From: Adiantum capillus-veneris
Lineage: Eukaryota; Streptophyta; Polypodiopsida; Polypodiales; Pteridaceae
Direction: 5' to 3'
Assembly (NCBI GenBank): GCA_014529385.2
Contig: CM043960.1
Span: forward strand, 75,682,410-75,746,409
DNA length: 64,000 nucleotides
The notes under the pieces are model-generated. The model was given only the letters and a program-made list of their open reading frames with translations. It ran no database searches and had not been told where the DNA came from. Shown here one piece after another: positions 31,930 to 44,289 of the stretch. Position numbers and translations under genes: made by a program. The stretch's first letter is position 1. Every line of letters starts with the position of its first letter.

Positions 31930-34680
31930 TATGATGGTTGAATACTTTTTGTTGGATACAACACGAGGGCACCTCCCCTACTCCAATCAGGATATTCCCA
32001 ACATGGGAGTGGCAAGGAAGCTTTGGGTTGTTTTCACTAGATGCAAAGAGAAGGCCTTTTCCCAAATCATTCACCCATGCTTGCACCTTGAAAGTTTGTC
32101 GTCTTATGCAAGACCTTCACATGGGCTTGAGAATTCATGATGAAATTGCTACTCACAAGCCGTTGGAGGGGAATGTCATGCTTAACGATGTTTTGATCAA
32201 TATGTATGCCAAATGTGGTGCCCTCATGGAACTACAAAGAGTTATGGATGAGATTTTTCTACGAATTGTCACCTTTTGAAGCACGTTGATTGCTAGATAC
32301 AAGCAACAAAAAGTTATGGATGAGCTTTTTGTACGAATTGTCGCCTTTTGAAGCACGTTGTAGCAAGGTAGCTCTCGGCTATTTTAATCACATGAAAAGT
32401 GGGAGTTTCTTACCAGACAAAGTCTCTTGGAGTGCTTTTATACGTGGATATGCCAAGCAAGGACATGCGGGGAATCTTTGAAATGTTTTTCTTAGATGCA
32501 AGATCACCTGGGCATGTTCTTGATGAACATTTTTCCTGAAATGTTGCCTATTGGGTGCATTGACTGATGGGAATGACGTCTCTTGGAATGCACTGATCGC
32601 AGGATATATACCACAAGAGCAGGGCTAGAAAGCACTAGGCTATTTTCACCTTCCTACCCAGAGTGTTAGAACGCATTGATTGCAGCATTTGACCCACTAG
32701 AGAAAGCTCTAGTCTGTTTTCAATCATGTATGCATGCATATTGAAGGCATGAGGCTCTACGCAAGATACTAATATGGGCACAAAATTTCACATTAATTAT
32801 ATTGTTAGTCAAAGGCTATTAAAAAAAACATGCCGTGCTTGGCACTACCTTGGTTGATATGTATGCCAAATGTGGTGCACTTGAGAAGGCACAAAAAGTG
32901 CTTAAGCAGCTCCTATCTAGAAGGTCACCTCTTAGAACATGCTCATTGCGGGATGTGTGCAACAAGAGCAGCGCCAGAGTTCGGAGTGTGGACTCTTGAA
33001 ATGCACTAATTGCAGGATTTGCCACTATAGAAAGATCTAGTCTGTTTTTAGTAGATGCAATCACCTACGCATGCATCTTGAAGGCATGTGGCTCTATGCA
33101 AGATGCTGATATGGGCACAAACATTCAGGCTAATACTGTTAGTCAGGGGATTTTGATGAAAAAATTTATTGCACTTGAGAAAGCACAAAAAGTGGTTGAG
33201 GAGCTTCTTCTCTTGAGTGTTGCCTCTTGGAATGCAGTGATTGTAGGATGTGTGCAACAAGAGGCTGTTGAAAAAAACACTATCGTGCTTGGCACTGTCT
33301 TAGTCCATATGTAATGCAATCACCTATACTTTTGTCTTGAAGGCTATGCTCACATCTTGAAGGCATGTGGCTCTACGCAAGTGCTTGAGATTCCTGTCTG
33401 GAGTGTGGACTCTTGGAATGCACTTCTCACAGGGTACACACAATAGGATTGGGGCCAGAAAGCTTTAGGTTGTTTGCTGCCTATCGAGAGTGCGACTCTT
33501 GGAATGCACTAATTACAAGATTTGCCACAAGAGAAATCTCTAGTATATTTTCAGTAGATGCAACCACATACGCATGCACCTTGAAGGTATGTGGCTCTAC
33601 GTAAGATGTTGATATGTGCACAAAATTTCACAATTGTATTGTTATTCAGAGGGCAGTGAAAAACTATATCATGCTTGGCACTGTCTTGGTCGATATGTAT
33701 GCCAAATGTGGTGCACTTGAGAAAGCACAAAAAGTGCTTGAGGAGCTTCCTGTATAGAATGTTGCCTCTTGGAATGCACTGATTGTGGGATGCGTGCGAC
33801 AAGAGCAGGGCCAACAAGATCTAGGCTATTTTCAGTGGATGCATCTCTCCAAATTCATTATGAATGCATATGCTTGCACCCTGAAGCCCAATGCCTTATG
33901 CAAGCCGTTGACATGGGTGAGAGAATTAATGAGAAGATACTTGGTCCATCACACTTGGTGAAGGATGTCATGCTTGGTAGTGCCTGGTTGATATGTATGC
34001 CAAATGTGGTACTATCACAAAAGCATGAAAAGTTCTTGATGGGTATTTTCTCCTAAATATTATCACCTACAATGTGTTGGTTGTAAGATATTCCCAATAT
34101 ACATGTCGCAAGAAAACTCTTGACTATTTTAACATAACCTCTTTCTCCAAATGCATTCACCTATGCTTGCACCTTGAAGGTACAATGTGGCCTTATGGAA
34201 GACTTTCACATGGGTATCAAAATTTACGATGTGATTCCTAGTTACGCGTAGGATTTCATGCTTAGCGGTGGTTTGGTCATTATGTATGCTAAATGTGGTC
34301 TCCTCTCACAATAGCACTAAAAATTCTTGAAGGGCATCCTCCCTAGGATGTCATCTCTTGCAGCGATTTAAGTACAAGAAATGCACACATTGTTGATGCA
34401 AATAAGCTCTAGGTTGTTTTAATTGGATGAAAATTGAGGTTTCTTGCTAAACAAAGTCTCTTGGAGTGACCTTATAAGAGGATACACCAGTAAGAGCAGG
34501 TCAAGGAAGCTCTGAATTGTTTTTGTTGGGATACAACACAAGGGAAAATTCCCTACTGCATGGATTGCTGATCAAAGGCTCTTGCAAACATGTTGTGCTT
34601 GCCAATTCTTTGGCTCATATGTATGCCAAATCTGGTGCCCTTTTATGAAAGCACAAAAAGTTGTTGAAGCATGTGTTAAT
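31930..34680 (+). pseudogene. PPR (PLS-type) pseudogene array
   Basis: Repeated PPR wording on the plus strand. ATGTATGCCAAATGTGGTGC (MYAKCGA) or close variants occur near 32203, 32860, 33697, 33990 and 34620. TATGCTTGCACCTTGAAGG (YACTLK) variants occur near 32076, 33070, 33560, 33860 and 34150. Pieces such as VLINMYAKCGAL and ASWNAVIVGCVQQ are clear. Intact relatives bind organelle RNA. Frames break every 100-300 bp with many stops, and the repeat order is irregular, so more than one copy may be merged. It is dead. Confidence 0.7.
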
Positions 34681-34689
34681 GAGTGATTT

Positions 34690-35469
34690 TTATGCATATG
34701 CTGGCATGTCAGAGATGACAAAAAAATTGAATGCATGAGGATTAGAAATGGTGCTCGAAAGCAGCCATGACATAGTTGCTTGAATGATGCAAGTGGAAGG
34801 GCTCAATGAGTTGTTAATGAAGATATGAAGTATCTATAAGGCAAACATATCTAGTTGCCACTGCAAAGAGCCTCTCGAATCTTCTACAGTAAATCTTTGG
34901 TGACATAACTTCAGCCTTTGCCATGGCCACTCAGCCTCCAGAATACATCCACTGTGCTCAAAATAGTCCTCTACCACTGGAAAAGGGCCCTCTCAGCTCT
35001 TCCATATCAAAGCTTGGTAGCATATCTTGAGTCTTTGCAATATCCACTCCACCTCCACTATCATGGTTGTTTTGAGTAGTGTAGCCATACGAAAGGTTGC
35101 ATGCAACCCATGTGCATTGACGATACACATTCAATCACACGATGAGTAAACATTACCATTTTTTTTATTTTTGAGAATGAGAACGCAATTAATGAATGTA
35201 CTGAAAATTGCATACTGCCATGGGAATGACACATTCCCTTGTATTTTAAAACTAGGGAGGACTGTGCAAACTTCCCTATGCAAGGAGATTTTGCATGTTT
35301 TTTTTTCAAACATAAAATGGGAGCAACATCTAAAAGTAAACATATGTCAAATGATCCATATCTTCTTATGGTTATTTTGCGAGGTATAGGGCTCAAGGGA
35401 ATCACGATTGTAACATACTAGATACAGTACCAATTAAGAAACAACAAAACTTGCTTTGGTGAAAGGTAT

Positions 35470-35473
<4 letters not shown>
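34690..35473. other. Non-coding stretch
   Basis: No supported gene. Two related blocks about 120 bp apart (near 34876 and 34996, sharing a block like CTTYRGYCTTTGCMATRKCCACTC) look like a diverged duplication. The rest is AT-rich. Confidence 0.35.

Positions 35474-35536
<63 letters not shown>
35474..35536. repeat. (CT)n microsatellite
   Basis: About 31 CT units. Confidence 0.95.
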
Positions 35537-35538
<2 letters not shown>

Positions 35539-35767
35539 CATTTTCTTCTCTAAGGATATATATAATCTTGTTGAATCTTCAAATGGCACAACCACACTTA
35601 CATAAATGACAAGAATGCACACAATAGAGCAATATTGAATCAAAGACAATTTAAAAGCTAAGGACATATTTAGACGTATTAAAATTGGGACATGAAGATC
35701 ATGCAATTGTAAACACAAGACCATGTCAACTTAAGTTAATAGGATTTGTGAAAAACAAAGTACAAGA

Positions 35768-35768
<1 letters not shown>

Positions 35769-35825
<57 letters not shown>
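35769..35825. repeat. (CT)n microsatellite
   Basis: About 28 CT units with one interruption near the left end. Confidence 0.95.
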
Positions 35826-35828
<3 letters not shown>

Positions 35829-36099
35829 CCAAGCTTTTCTCTTTTAGTTTCTTTTTTTTGCTCACTGTGTGACTCACTTCAATTCAATACAAATGCACCT
35901 AACGAAGCACTCTAGTTACAGAGAGAGAGATATATAGATAGAATTTATTATCATTCTCAAAGATCAAATAAAATCTATGGGACCAAAGTTACACGTGATG
36001 TAGTATGTGTGTGGTGGATGAGTGATTCTTGACGCTCCAAAATTGTGGTTATGAGAGTCGTAATGGAGAGCTGAATGGCTACGATAGTGCATATTGTTG

Positions 36100-36560
36100 A
36101 TAAGGGGATAGGCTCATATAGGCTCAAGCCTGTAAGGGTGAGTATAGTTTCCTCTTTGAGCGGAGAACATGGTTTTGTGATTGAGGGCAATATGTGTGGC
36201 GTAATGTATGAAGCGCGACCCACCGAATTCCTTCCAAGCTGTAATACATTGTCATTGCTGCAAATGGATGCGGGGTGTCCGTGCAAAACACACAAAACAC
36301 CATATTCCAGACCATAAAATCCACAAATCTACGTACTCAATGAATCACATTCCACATAATTTAAGCTATACACAAGCAGAGAGATAGAGAGTCAAAGAGA
36401 GAGAAGAAGAGAATAAGTCAGTGCACCTCCTAAAGCGGAGTGCTACATAGGCACGAGGGGAGGATAATTGAGAGAACAATCTCCCCCCTGCAAGAGTGAG
36501 CATTTTCCTCTTGCACGTATCTATTTATAGATTTCTTGAATGCTCAAAGTGAATACATGT
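36100..36560. repeat. Dispersed repeat related to 1840-2180
   Basis: The block at about 36150-36270 shares GTAATGTATGAAGCGCGACC and CTTCCAAGCTGTAATACATT with the pair near 2 kb. TATTTATAGATTTC near 36529 is TATA-like. It may be part of an LTR. It does not code. Confidence 0.35.
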
Positions 36561-38339
36561 TGGCTGACCGGACATAAATGGTGAGCATTTGAATAATAAA
36601 ATATACATTAAATGTGATATCCTTTTACATATTCTTTAGATTTTTCCACTTGTCACTTGCATTAAATAAATATTTTTTTATTTTCATTATATAACTCTCA
36701 ATTAGATAACAATTTTCCTCAGTTGCAAAGATAAGAATTTGCAAACTATACTTATTATAAACAATGGATAGTATTTTGTGTCAGAAGTATCACATATTGA
36801 AAGATAAAATCATAAAATTAAACAACATTTTTTTATGCATGCCGTCATCCACATACTACATATTATAATGTCCCATACCACTAGAATAAGCAATATATGT
36901 CATATCCTGATTAATCAGGATATCATTGGTCACACTCATCATATTCATTGAATAAATCTCAAGTCCAATTTCATGAACATTGTTGCAATAGGAAATCATC
37001 ATATAGTAATTTCAAATCCAATTCCAAATCTAGGATATAGATCCAAATCCAAATCACTTTCATTATATACTCAGGTAACAAAATCATACTAGGGAGAGTG
37101 GTGGTTAGCCACTGTAACATGATTTTGTAATCAGTGTTGCCTAAATAGGCGAATCTACACCAATAAGATGTGTAGTCGAGATCATGAAATCTGCACTATT
37201 GCTGCCTAAATAGATGGATTTGTATTTATTATAAAAGTTAATGAATCTGTAGTTTATTGATGTGCTGCTTAAATCAGTGAATCTACACTAGGATGAACAT
37301 TAACACATTGCCGAAATCGGTAAATCTGTGTGTACGTGACTAATGGACCAGGCAAGGCATAAAAACCAAAACATTTACTACTTGTGTGACACCATATTGG
37401 AGTATGTTTGAGTAGCAAAATACTTACAAATTGTTGTTCACTATCCTAGAGCACCTAGCACATCTAAGTAGATACAGAGCTTAATGATAAATCATCTCAA
37501 CCAAAATTTCATTTAGTGCAAGTAGAAGCCAAGATGTTACAAGTGTTTGATTACATAGTGTAATGGAATTGGACTATGAACATTGAGAGTAGCAGAATAA
37601 AAACAATTTTAGTGAGTATTTTTACGGGAATTCTTTAAGACCATAAAGAGAAGACTTGATTAGAGATAGCAACATAACCATTATACTTAATGGGCTTGGC
37701 ATGAATAATACTTTGAAAGAGAGAGAGAATTAGGGAAATTAACAACAATTGCGGATCGGATTTATGTGGAGTCGGTCTCCCCTCCAAAAGAAATTTGTAT
37801 TATGGATTCTCTCATAAAGAGAGACTCGGTACAATACAATCTTGTGTTCCTTGAGACCTCGTGGTGCAATGAAGATGGTAAGCTTCATGCATCACAATTG
37901 TTCCAAAAATTAACTTAACAAAAGCATGAACTTGTCCCCGGCCTCAATCCCAAGACCTCAAACTCCTTCAAAGGTGGAGAGAGCTAGCAAGGGGTGAGGG
38001 TAGGGAAGAGGAAGAAGAAGTAACATACGAGAAAGAAGTAGTGTCCTCCCATACCACTACTCATAGAGCATAGTATAGTATAGCATAGTAATGGAGATGA
38101 AGAAGATGGCAAGCATAGCTTTGAAGCATGGCTCTTGGTTATATTTTCATTCCATAGCCAAGACGTGTTGGTGTAGGCTCTCAACTTCTCAAGTGTGGAT
38201 AGGGAGATGAAGTTCTTGCACTTCACATAATGAGAATTAATGTTTATGAGTGTGTGTGAGAGGGAGTATACGCACAAGCTAACCCCCCTCCTTGCTTGGG
38301 TCAACCCCCTCTTCTAGCTCAAGATTTGTTTTGATTGGA
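36561..38339. other. AT-rich region without genes
   Basis: No long frame with a recognisable motif. A degenerate minisatellite is listed separately. The right part may include the outer portion of the chromovirus LTR, whose left edge I cannot place. Confidence 0.35.
37136..37335. repeat. Degenerate minisatellite
   Basis: Four diverged copies of a unit like TTGCCTAAATAGGCGAATCT at about 37138, 37199, 37264 and 37310, spaced 46-65 bp. Confidence 0.45.
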
Positions 38340-38582
38340 CCGCCTTCTGCCTAGCCAATCACATGCTTTGTGCATATCAAGCAACAAGGGGTAGAATTTG
38401 GACAAGTGTCCTCCTTACCTCTTTGAGAGAGAGGACTTGAATAATGCTAGGATAATTAAATAAATAAAATAAATTTTCATTGGACCCCTTTAGAGGCCAT
38501 CCAATAGGCTTTATTCACAACATGAGGGCATCATGTGTAGGTGCTTGACATGTGTCCTTATTGCCTATGGGTCTTGGGCTTG

Positions 38583-38705
<123 letters not shown>

Positions 38706-38771
38706 CTCTCATGCCCCTAGCTTTAGGGCTCACCCCCTCCTTTGTAGGGATCATGGTTGACTTGGGAACAC

Positions 38772-38930
38772 CTCAAGCCCCTCAAGCACCTTAGTCATGA
38801 AGCACCTCAAGCACCTTAGTCATAAAGCATGACAAGCACCTCAAGAACCTTAGTCACATAAAGCAAGACAAGCACCTCAAGCACCTTAGTCAACTCAAGC
38901 ACGACAAGCACCTCAAGCACATGCTTAGCT
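38772..38930. repeat. Minisatellite
   Basis: Five or so copies of a unit around AAGCACCTCAAGCACCTTAG, with AGTCAYRAAGCA linkers. It lies in this LTR but is not seen in the homologous LTR at 63.2 kb. Confidence 0.7.
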
Positions 38931-39159
38931 TGTCTAAGGTCTAAAATACCCTAAGGTCCTAGGTCTAAGTACTTTTAACACTAACCTTTGGAGGTCTTTA
39001 ATGAAGCTAACCCTAATGTCTTTTAAGCTCCCGTCATGAGATAGACCTAAAAGCACATGTCTATATTCTAACTCTTGTTCTCTTTTATTTCTACACATTA
39101 AATTATTAGTTTAATATGAGAGAATCATTTGGGTTAGCTAGATATTAGATTTTATGACA

Positions 39160-42100
39160 TTACCTCTCTCTTGAAATCATAGTTGTCCTCGATTATAAGG
39201 TAGAGAAGATAAAGCTTAGTCATTAGTCTATGTTTCTTAGCGGGTAGAGGATCCCTTTTTACTCTGCGACATCATTCCAGAATGGATGACTAATCCATTT
39301 GGTGCTTGGGAGACTTAACTGCCGCAAGCATGTCTGCTCTTTAGTCTATATCATACTTTCCAAAGTAGAGTGACACATTATACTTGGTGTTTGAGGGACA
39401 TTGTCATCACAAACATGATTCTAAGAATGCATACTACTGAAATTTGTGCACATAGAAAAGAGAGATCTAGTCTTATAAGATGAAAACATTGTTCATTCAA
39501 AAGAAACATTTACATTTGCTTACTCTAGTGTTGTAAGCATTGACAAGGTTCATACTATCCTTAAGTTGTGTTCCTTGCATCCATCTAGCATCTTCAAAAG
39601 GATAATGTTTGAATTTAATAAGATATTTTTGGATAATCTTACCATGCCGTAGTGCCTTGTCCATATGTCAAAGGATAGCTTTGGGTTATAGCACCTCTTC
39701 TTGATCATTGATCTCTGGGGGGTCTTCAATAATTGGTTCTCTTGGTGGCTCTCCTTTGTAAGGCTTTAGTAGGTTCACATAAAAAGCATTGTGTATGAGC
39801 CAATGATTGGGAAACTTGAGTTGATAGACCATCTCATTGATTGGTCTTAAAATTTAAAAAGGAGCGTGGTATCTTTTTGCTAATTTAGCATAATACTGTT
39901 GGTGGCCCATAGGATTTTGCACATTGTTTGCCTCAATCAAGCCTTGGGAAACTTAAGTAAGACCCAATCATTTTGTTTGAAAGTTAAGGCTCTCTTGTGA
40001 TTGTTAGCAGCATCTTTTTGCCTTTGTTGGGAGTGGATATAGCATCCTTAATCTTTTGGAAAGATTCATGTAGATATTGCCTATACTCATTAGCAGCAAA
40101 GATCTTCCCATGTACCATAAGTAGCAAGGGACTTTTTGGTCTTCCCTCAATGATTTCAAAAGGTGCCTTTCCTGTAGTAGTATGGACAATTTTATTGTAC
40201 GCCTACTCTTACAAGTGGTAGATACTTCTCCCATCTTGAGCATTGATCTACTTCTGTAACATAAGTCTTTAGTAGATCGAGAATCGTAAGGTTGGCTATC
40301 TCACTTTGGCCATCCGTTTGTGGGGTAATAGGTCGAAGAGAAATTCAACCTTGTACCTAGATTTTCAAAGAGACCTTTCCAAAAATTATTGGTCATTAGG
40401 ATCTCTATCTGACATGATGGATGTTGGAAATCCATGGTGTTTGAAAATCTGGGATATGAAGAGGGTTGCCATTTGTTGTGCCTTAATAGTCTTTTTGACA
40501 AGAATAACGTGTGCTTTCTTGCTAAACCTGTTGACTATTGTCCATATTCCCATATTCCCACAGATAGACTTGGATAATCCAAAGATAAAATCCATGGATA
40601 TACTCTCTCATGGCGTGTTAGGGATTGGCAATGGATGGAGTAGTCCAGGTTTCTTCCCTTTATCATACTTTTTCTTTTGGCATACCACACATTTTGAAAC
40701 ATACTCTTGTATGTCCACTTTTGTGGTGGGCCAATAAAAATACGTCTCTACTCCTCGAAGAGTGAGTTGAATCCTTCTATGCCCCGCATAGGAAGGAGCA
40801 TGTGATTCATACATCGCTCTCTTACAAAGGGACTGAGTAACACATAGCCTGTTGCCATGGAGAAGATAACCATCCTACAAGGTGAATGGTTCTTCTTTCT
40901 TGCCTAAGGCAAGCGTTGGCATTACGTCTTTAAAATCAGGGCCAATAGCATATTGATCTATCATAGAAGATAGATCATTGTGAGTTGCTATAGACGCTGC
41001 ATTTGCCCTGGTTGTCATGATTCAACTTCTTGATTGTGCTTGCCATCAATGTGAGCAATATGAAAGTTGAATTGCGAAAGAAATTTTATTAATTTGTTAG
41101 AGAGCTTGGTTTGCCTCATGAAATACTTAAGACTTTGGTGATCCGTTTGTAGGATGAATGGAGTCACCAAAAGATAATGCTCCCATGTGTCAAGGACGTG
41201 TAGAACAACTAGCAGCTCATTTTCGTAGATACCCAATACTCGCTCATCAAAATTGAGTCTTCGACTCTCGTATGCTATGGCATGCCCTTCTTGAAGCAAA
41301 ACTGATTCAAGGCAATCTCTACAAACATCACATTGGACCTCAAATGGTTTTGAGAGATCCTGCAGTGTAAGCACATGTTGAGAGGTAAGCTTTTCTTTAA
41401 GCTCCTCAAAAGCATTTTTCTCTTTCACAGTCCATATGTACTTAACATTCTTCTTTGTCAAGTCATGTAATGGTCCTGCTATTTGCAAGAATTTAGCTAT
41501 GAAGCGTCTATAGTATACACACATACTAATAAAGCTTTGTAGCTCGTGTAGATTCCGTGGAGTAGGCCATCCTTTTATTATCTCTAACTTTGTGGGATCC
41601 ATACAGATACCATCTTGAGAGATAATCTAATCTAAGTATTGAATTTCTTGAAGAAAAAATTCATACTCCTTTTTATTAATGAAAAGTTTATTCTCTCTCA
41701 AAGCTTGAAAGATTACTAGGAGATGTTGCTTATGCTCTTCAAGAGAATTGGATTAGATGATGATATCATCAAAGAACACTCCAGTAAACTTGCGGTAGGG
41801 CCTACAAATTTTCTCCATTAGGCGGTTGAATGTGACCGGAGCATTTGTCAAGCCAAAAGGTATGAGAAGATATTCACAAGGACCAAATGTTGTGCGGAAA
41901 GCGGTCTTTACAGTATCTTCATTTACTATCCTTATTTGATGATAGCCACTTTTAAGGTCAATCCTACTAAAGTAGGTAGAGCCTTGTAGCTTATCAAACA
42001 AATCTCCTACCCGTGGTACAATAAATCTGCTCTTGATAGTAATTTGATTTAGTGCTCTATAGCCGACACACATACGATATGTGTCGTTTTTCTTTTGCAC

Positions 42101-42845
42101 TAATAGGACGGGTGAACAAAAGGGGGAGGAGCTAGGCCTCACCATACCCTTGTCTACTAGTTCATGCACTTGCCTCATAATCTCCTCTTGTTGAGCTTGA
42201 GAAACTCTATAAGGAGGTTTAGTATGTGGTGAACTACCAGGTAGAAGCTCTATCTTATGGTCATCATCCCCTCGTTTTAGAGGTAACTCCATAGGGATGT
42301 CGTGATAAAAACAGTTGGAATCTATTTAGAAAATTAGACAACTCTTAAATTTTTTATTCTTACCACTTTGGTAAAATATTAGGATCATTTATGGACTCTT
42401 TGAAAAAAATCATATACGCGAAAAGCAGGTGAATCCACAAGAGGTATAGTACGACCGACTCATTAGCATCTATATACATGTTTCTTTTCTTGTAGGTGAA
42501 ATAAATTCTCCTTTTAGGGAACTTCATATTGATAGCCATGCGGTTGAACCATGGTGCCCCTAGGATAATATCCTCATGTTGGAGAGGGGAGATAGTCCTC
42601 TTTGTCCAGATAGCTTTGGACTTTGGACCTGAAGCATCAATTTTCCAATCAAGGGAGTAACGGAGGCTTGTTGTCCCTTGAATGCTCCATCGGCAGTTAC
42701 AATATCCCCCATCTCAAAATCTTGTATGCCCAGCTTAGTGGCCAACTCCGTTGATATGAAGTTGTGAGTAGAGTTAGGGTGAAAAAGGATGAAGGCATCA
42801 TGCTCCCTCACTAGTGTAAGGGCAACAATAATATTGAACATAATT
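39160..42845 (-). mobile_element. Ty3/gypsy chromovirus internal region (broken)
   Basis: Minus-strand parts in element order: retropepsin-like protease (about 42.6-42.8 kb), reverse transcriptase (about 41.75-42.3 kb), RNase H (about 41.0-41.6 kb), integrase with its zinc-binding head (about 40.0-40.8 kb), a chromodomain-like end (about 39.56-39.72 kb), then the purine tract and 3' LTR. The chromodomain places it among chromoviruses. Gag and the 5' LTR are not recognisable. It is an old fossil with many (about ten) breaks. Confidence 0.8.
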
Positions 42846-43017
42846 TTGATTGAATTTATCTATTTATTATAGTAAAAAGGTTAAATTGTATACACATGTG
42901 TCTACATCTTGAGAGAGGGAGTGGGAGAGCAAGACGGCGAGGGGAGAGAAGAATTTTAATGTCATAGGAACAATCCCAAGAAACACCAAAGATCTATTGG
43001 ACTGATGACATGATACA

Positions 43018-43019
<2 letters not shown>

Positions 43020-43066
<47 letters not shown>
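43020..43066. repeat. (GA)n microsatellite
   Basis: About 23 GA units. Confidence 0.95.
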
Positions 43067-43068
<2 letters not shown>

Positions 43069-43129
43069 TGTATGAAAGGAAAGCTTTATATCAATGGATT
43101 TTGTCTGCCCCTATGTAGGAGGCCCTTTT

Positions 43130-43400
43130 AGCTTGGGACTTCAATAAGGTGATTTTGTATGGCCCTATTCAGGAGGGCTTATTAGCGAGGGACTTCAATA
43201 TGATAAGATGAGCAATTGATACCACCTCTTTAAACACTCTAGGTATAACTGAAGAGCATGCTACTTGGGATGAGATGTGCCTTCAATGGAATATGAAAGA
43301 TAGTTGGGTGATTACATCCCTTCATCTTCGGATTCACTTTCCACTCCATTAGGAAAAATATGGACTTTGCATGGGCCTTGTAAGGAATCCTAATTTTTAG
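43130..43400 (+). mobile_element. LINE endonuclease relic
   Basis: Short plus-strand pieces read RDFNMIR, TTSLNTLGITEEHATWDEMC and LQWNMKDSW, which match the middle of plant LINE endonucleases (GDFN, later TW-x2-C and DSW). Frames shift and no reverse transcriptase follows. This is a small dead fragment. Confidence 0.35.
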
Positions 43401-43739
43401 GGATTAAGGCTAATGTTGTGTAGGGATAAGGGGACAAGTGCATTCAAAAAGCTAGTTTTGAATAGGCTTTTCTAGACCTTTTTTAAAGCACATGTAGGAT
43501 GTGGACTAGGAGGTCCCTTTCTCTCTCTAGCCTTTTGAAAGTGAAGGGACTAAAGGAGTATGGCCACATCACAGTAAAAACGTGCATAACTAAGGACCAA
43601 AAATTGACTTTTATTAAAAAAAAAGGTCATTTTTACTTATTTTTGACAGAAACTCCCCCCCAACATATATGCAATCAAAAAAATCATTTTTTAATCTTTT
43701 TTTTAACAAGTATTGAAAGTCCACGTTTTCAAAAATATT

Positions 43740-43910
43740 TTCCCCTCAAAGAAAAAAGCCTTTGTTCTTTCCTCCTCCCTTCTCTCTCCCTCCCTGTCCC
43801 CTTTTCTCCTACTCCTACTCCTCCCCTCTCTCTCCCTCTCCCATCCTGCCCCCTTCTCTCCTCCCAACTCCCTCCCTCTCTCTCCCCCCCTCTCCCTTTT
43901 CATCATTTGC
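43740..43910 (+). promoter_or_regulatory. Pyrimidine-rich tract upstream of an open frame
   Basis: About 170 bp almost purely C and T on the plus strand. Such tracts are common in plant 5' leaders and core promoters. It lies just before ATG 43931. No experimental link is implied, and it could be a decayed microsatellite. Confidence 0.3.
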
Positions 43911-43930
43911 TTCCTCAAGCATCAGCTACC

Positions 43931-44131
43931 ATGGTGCTCATGGACATCACAAATCATGAGCCTCCTTCACCACATACTCCACAAACCAAAAGCACACATA
44001 TTTGCTTACCCACGGCATTTGTATTGAATGTTGCATGTGAGAGTGAGCAGAGGTTGTCACAGGAACGTCGCACCGGTGGACGAATGTCGACATTTGCATG
44101 GATGGACATTTGTACCCTTACAATCCTATAA
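43931..44131 (+). other. Short open frame after the pyrimidine tract
   Basis: 66 codons starting MVLMDITNHEPPSPHT. No motif is recognised. It could be a first exon or chance. I list it only because a leader-like tract precedes it and coding-like blocks follow. Confidence 0.25.
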
Positions 44132-44289
44132 GCCGTCTCCATTCCATACTTTAATATCCTTTCAGCGTTTCTTCAATATCCTGGGAGGGAAGAAACAGGC
44201 TTGTTAGGCTATTGCAAGCAGTTGTCTATCGGGTGCAGGTGCTTCTTTGCATTTGTGGACTCACAAATGTCAAGCTCTTTAGCTCAAAA

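Noticed and set aside
43703-43918. Arg-Glu-rich minus-strand frame
   Set aside because: Complement of a pyrimidine tract.
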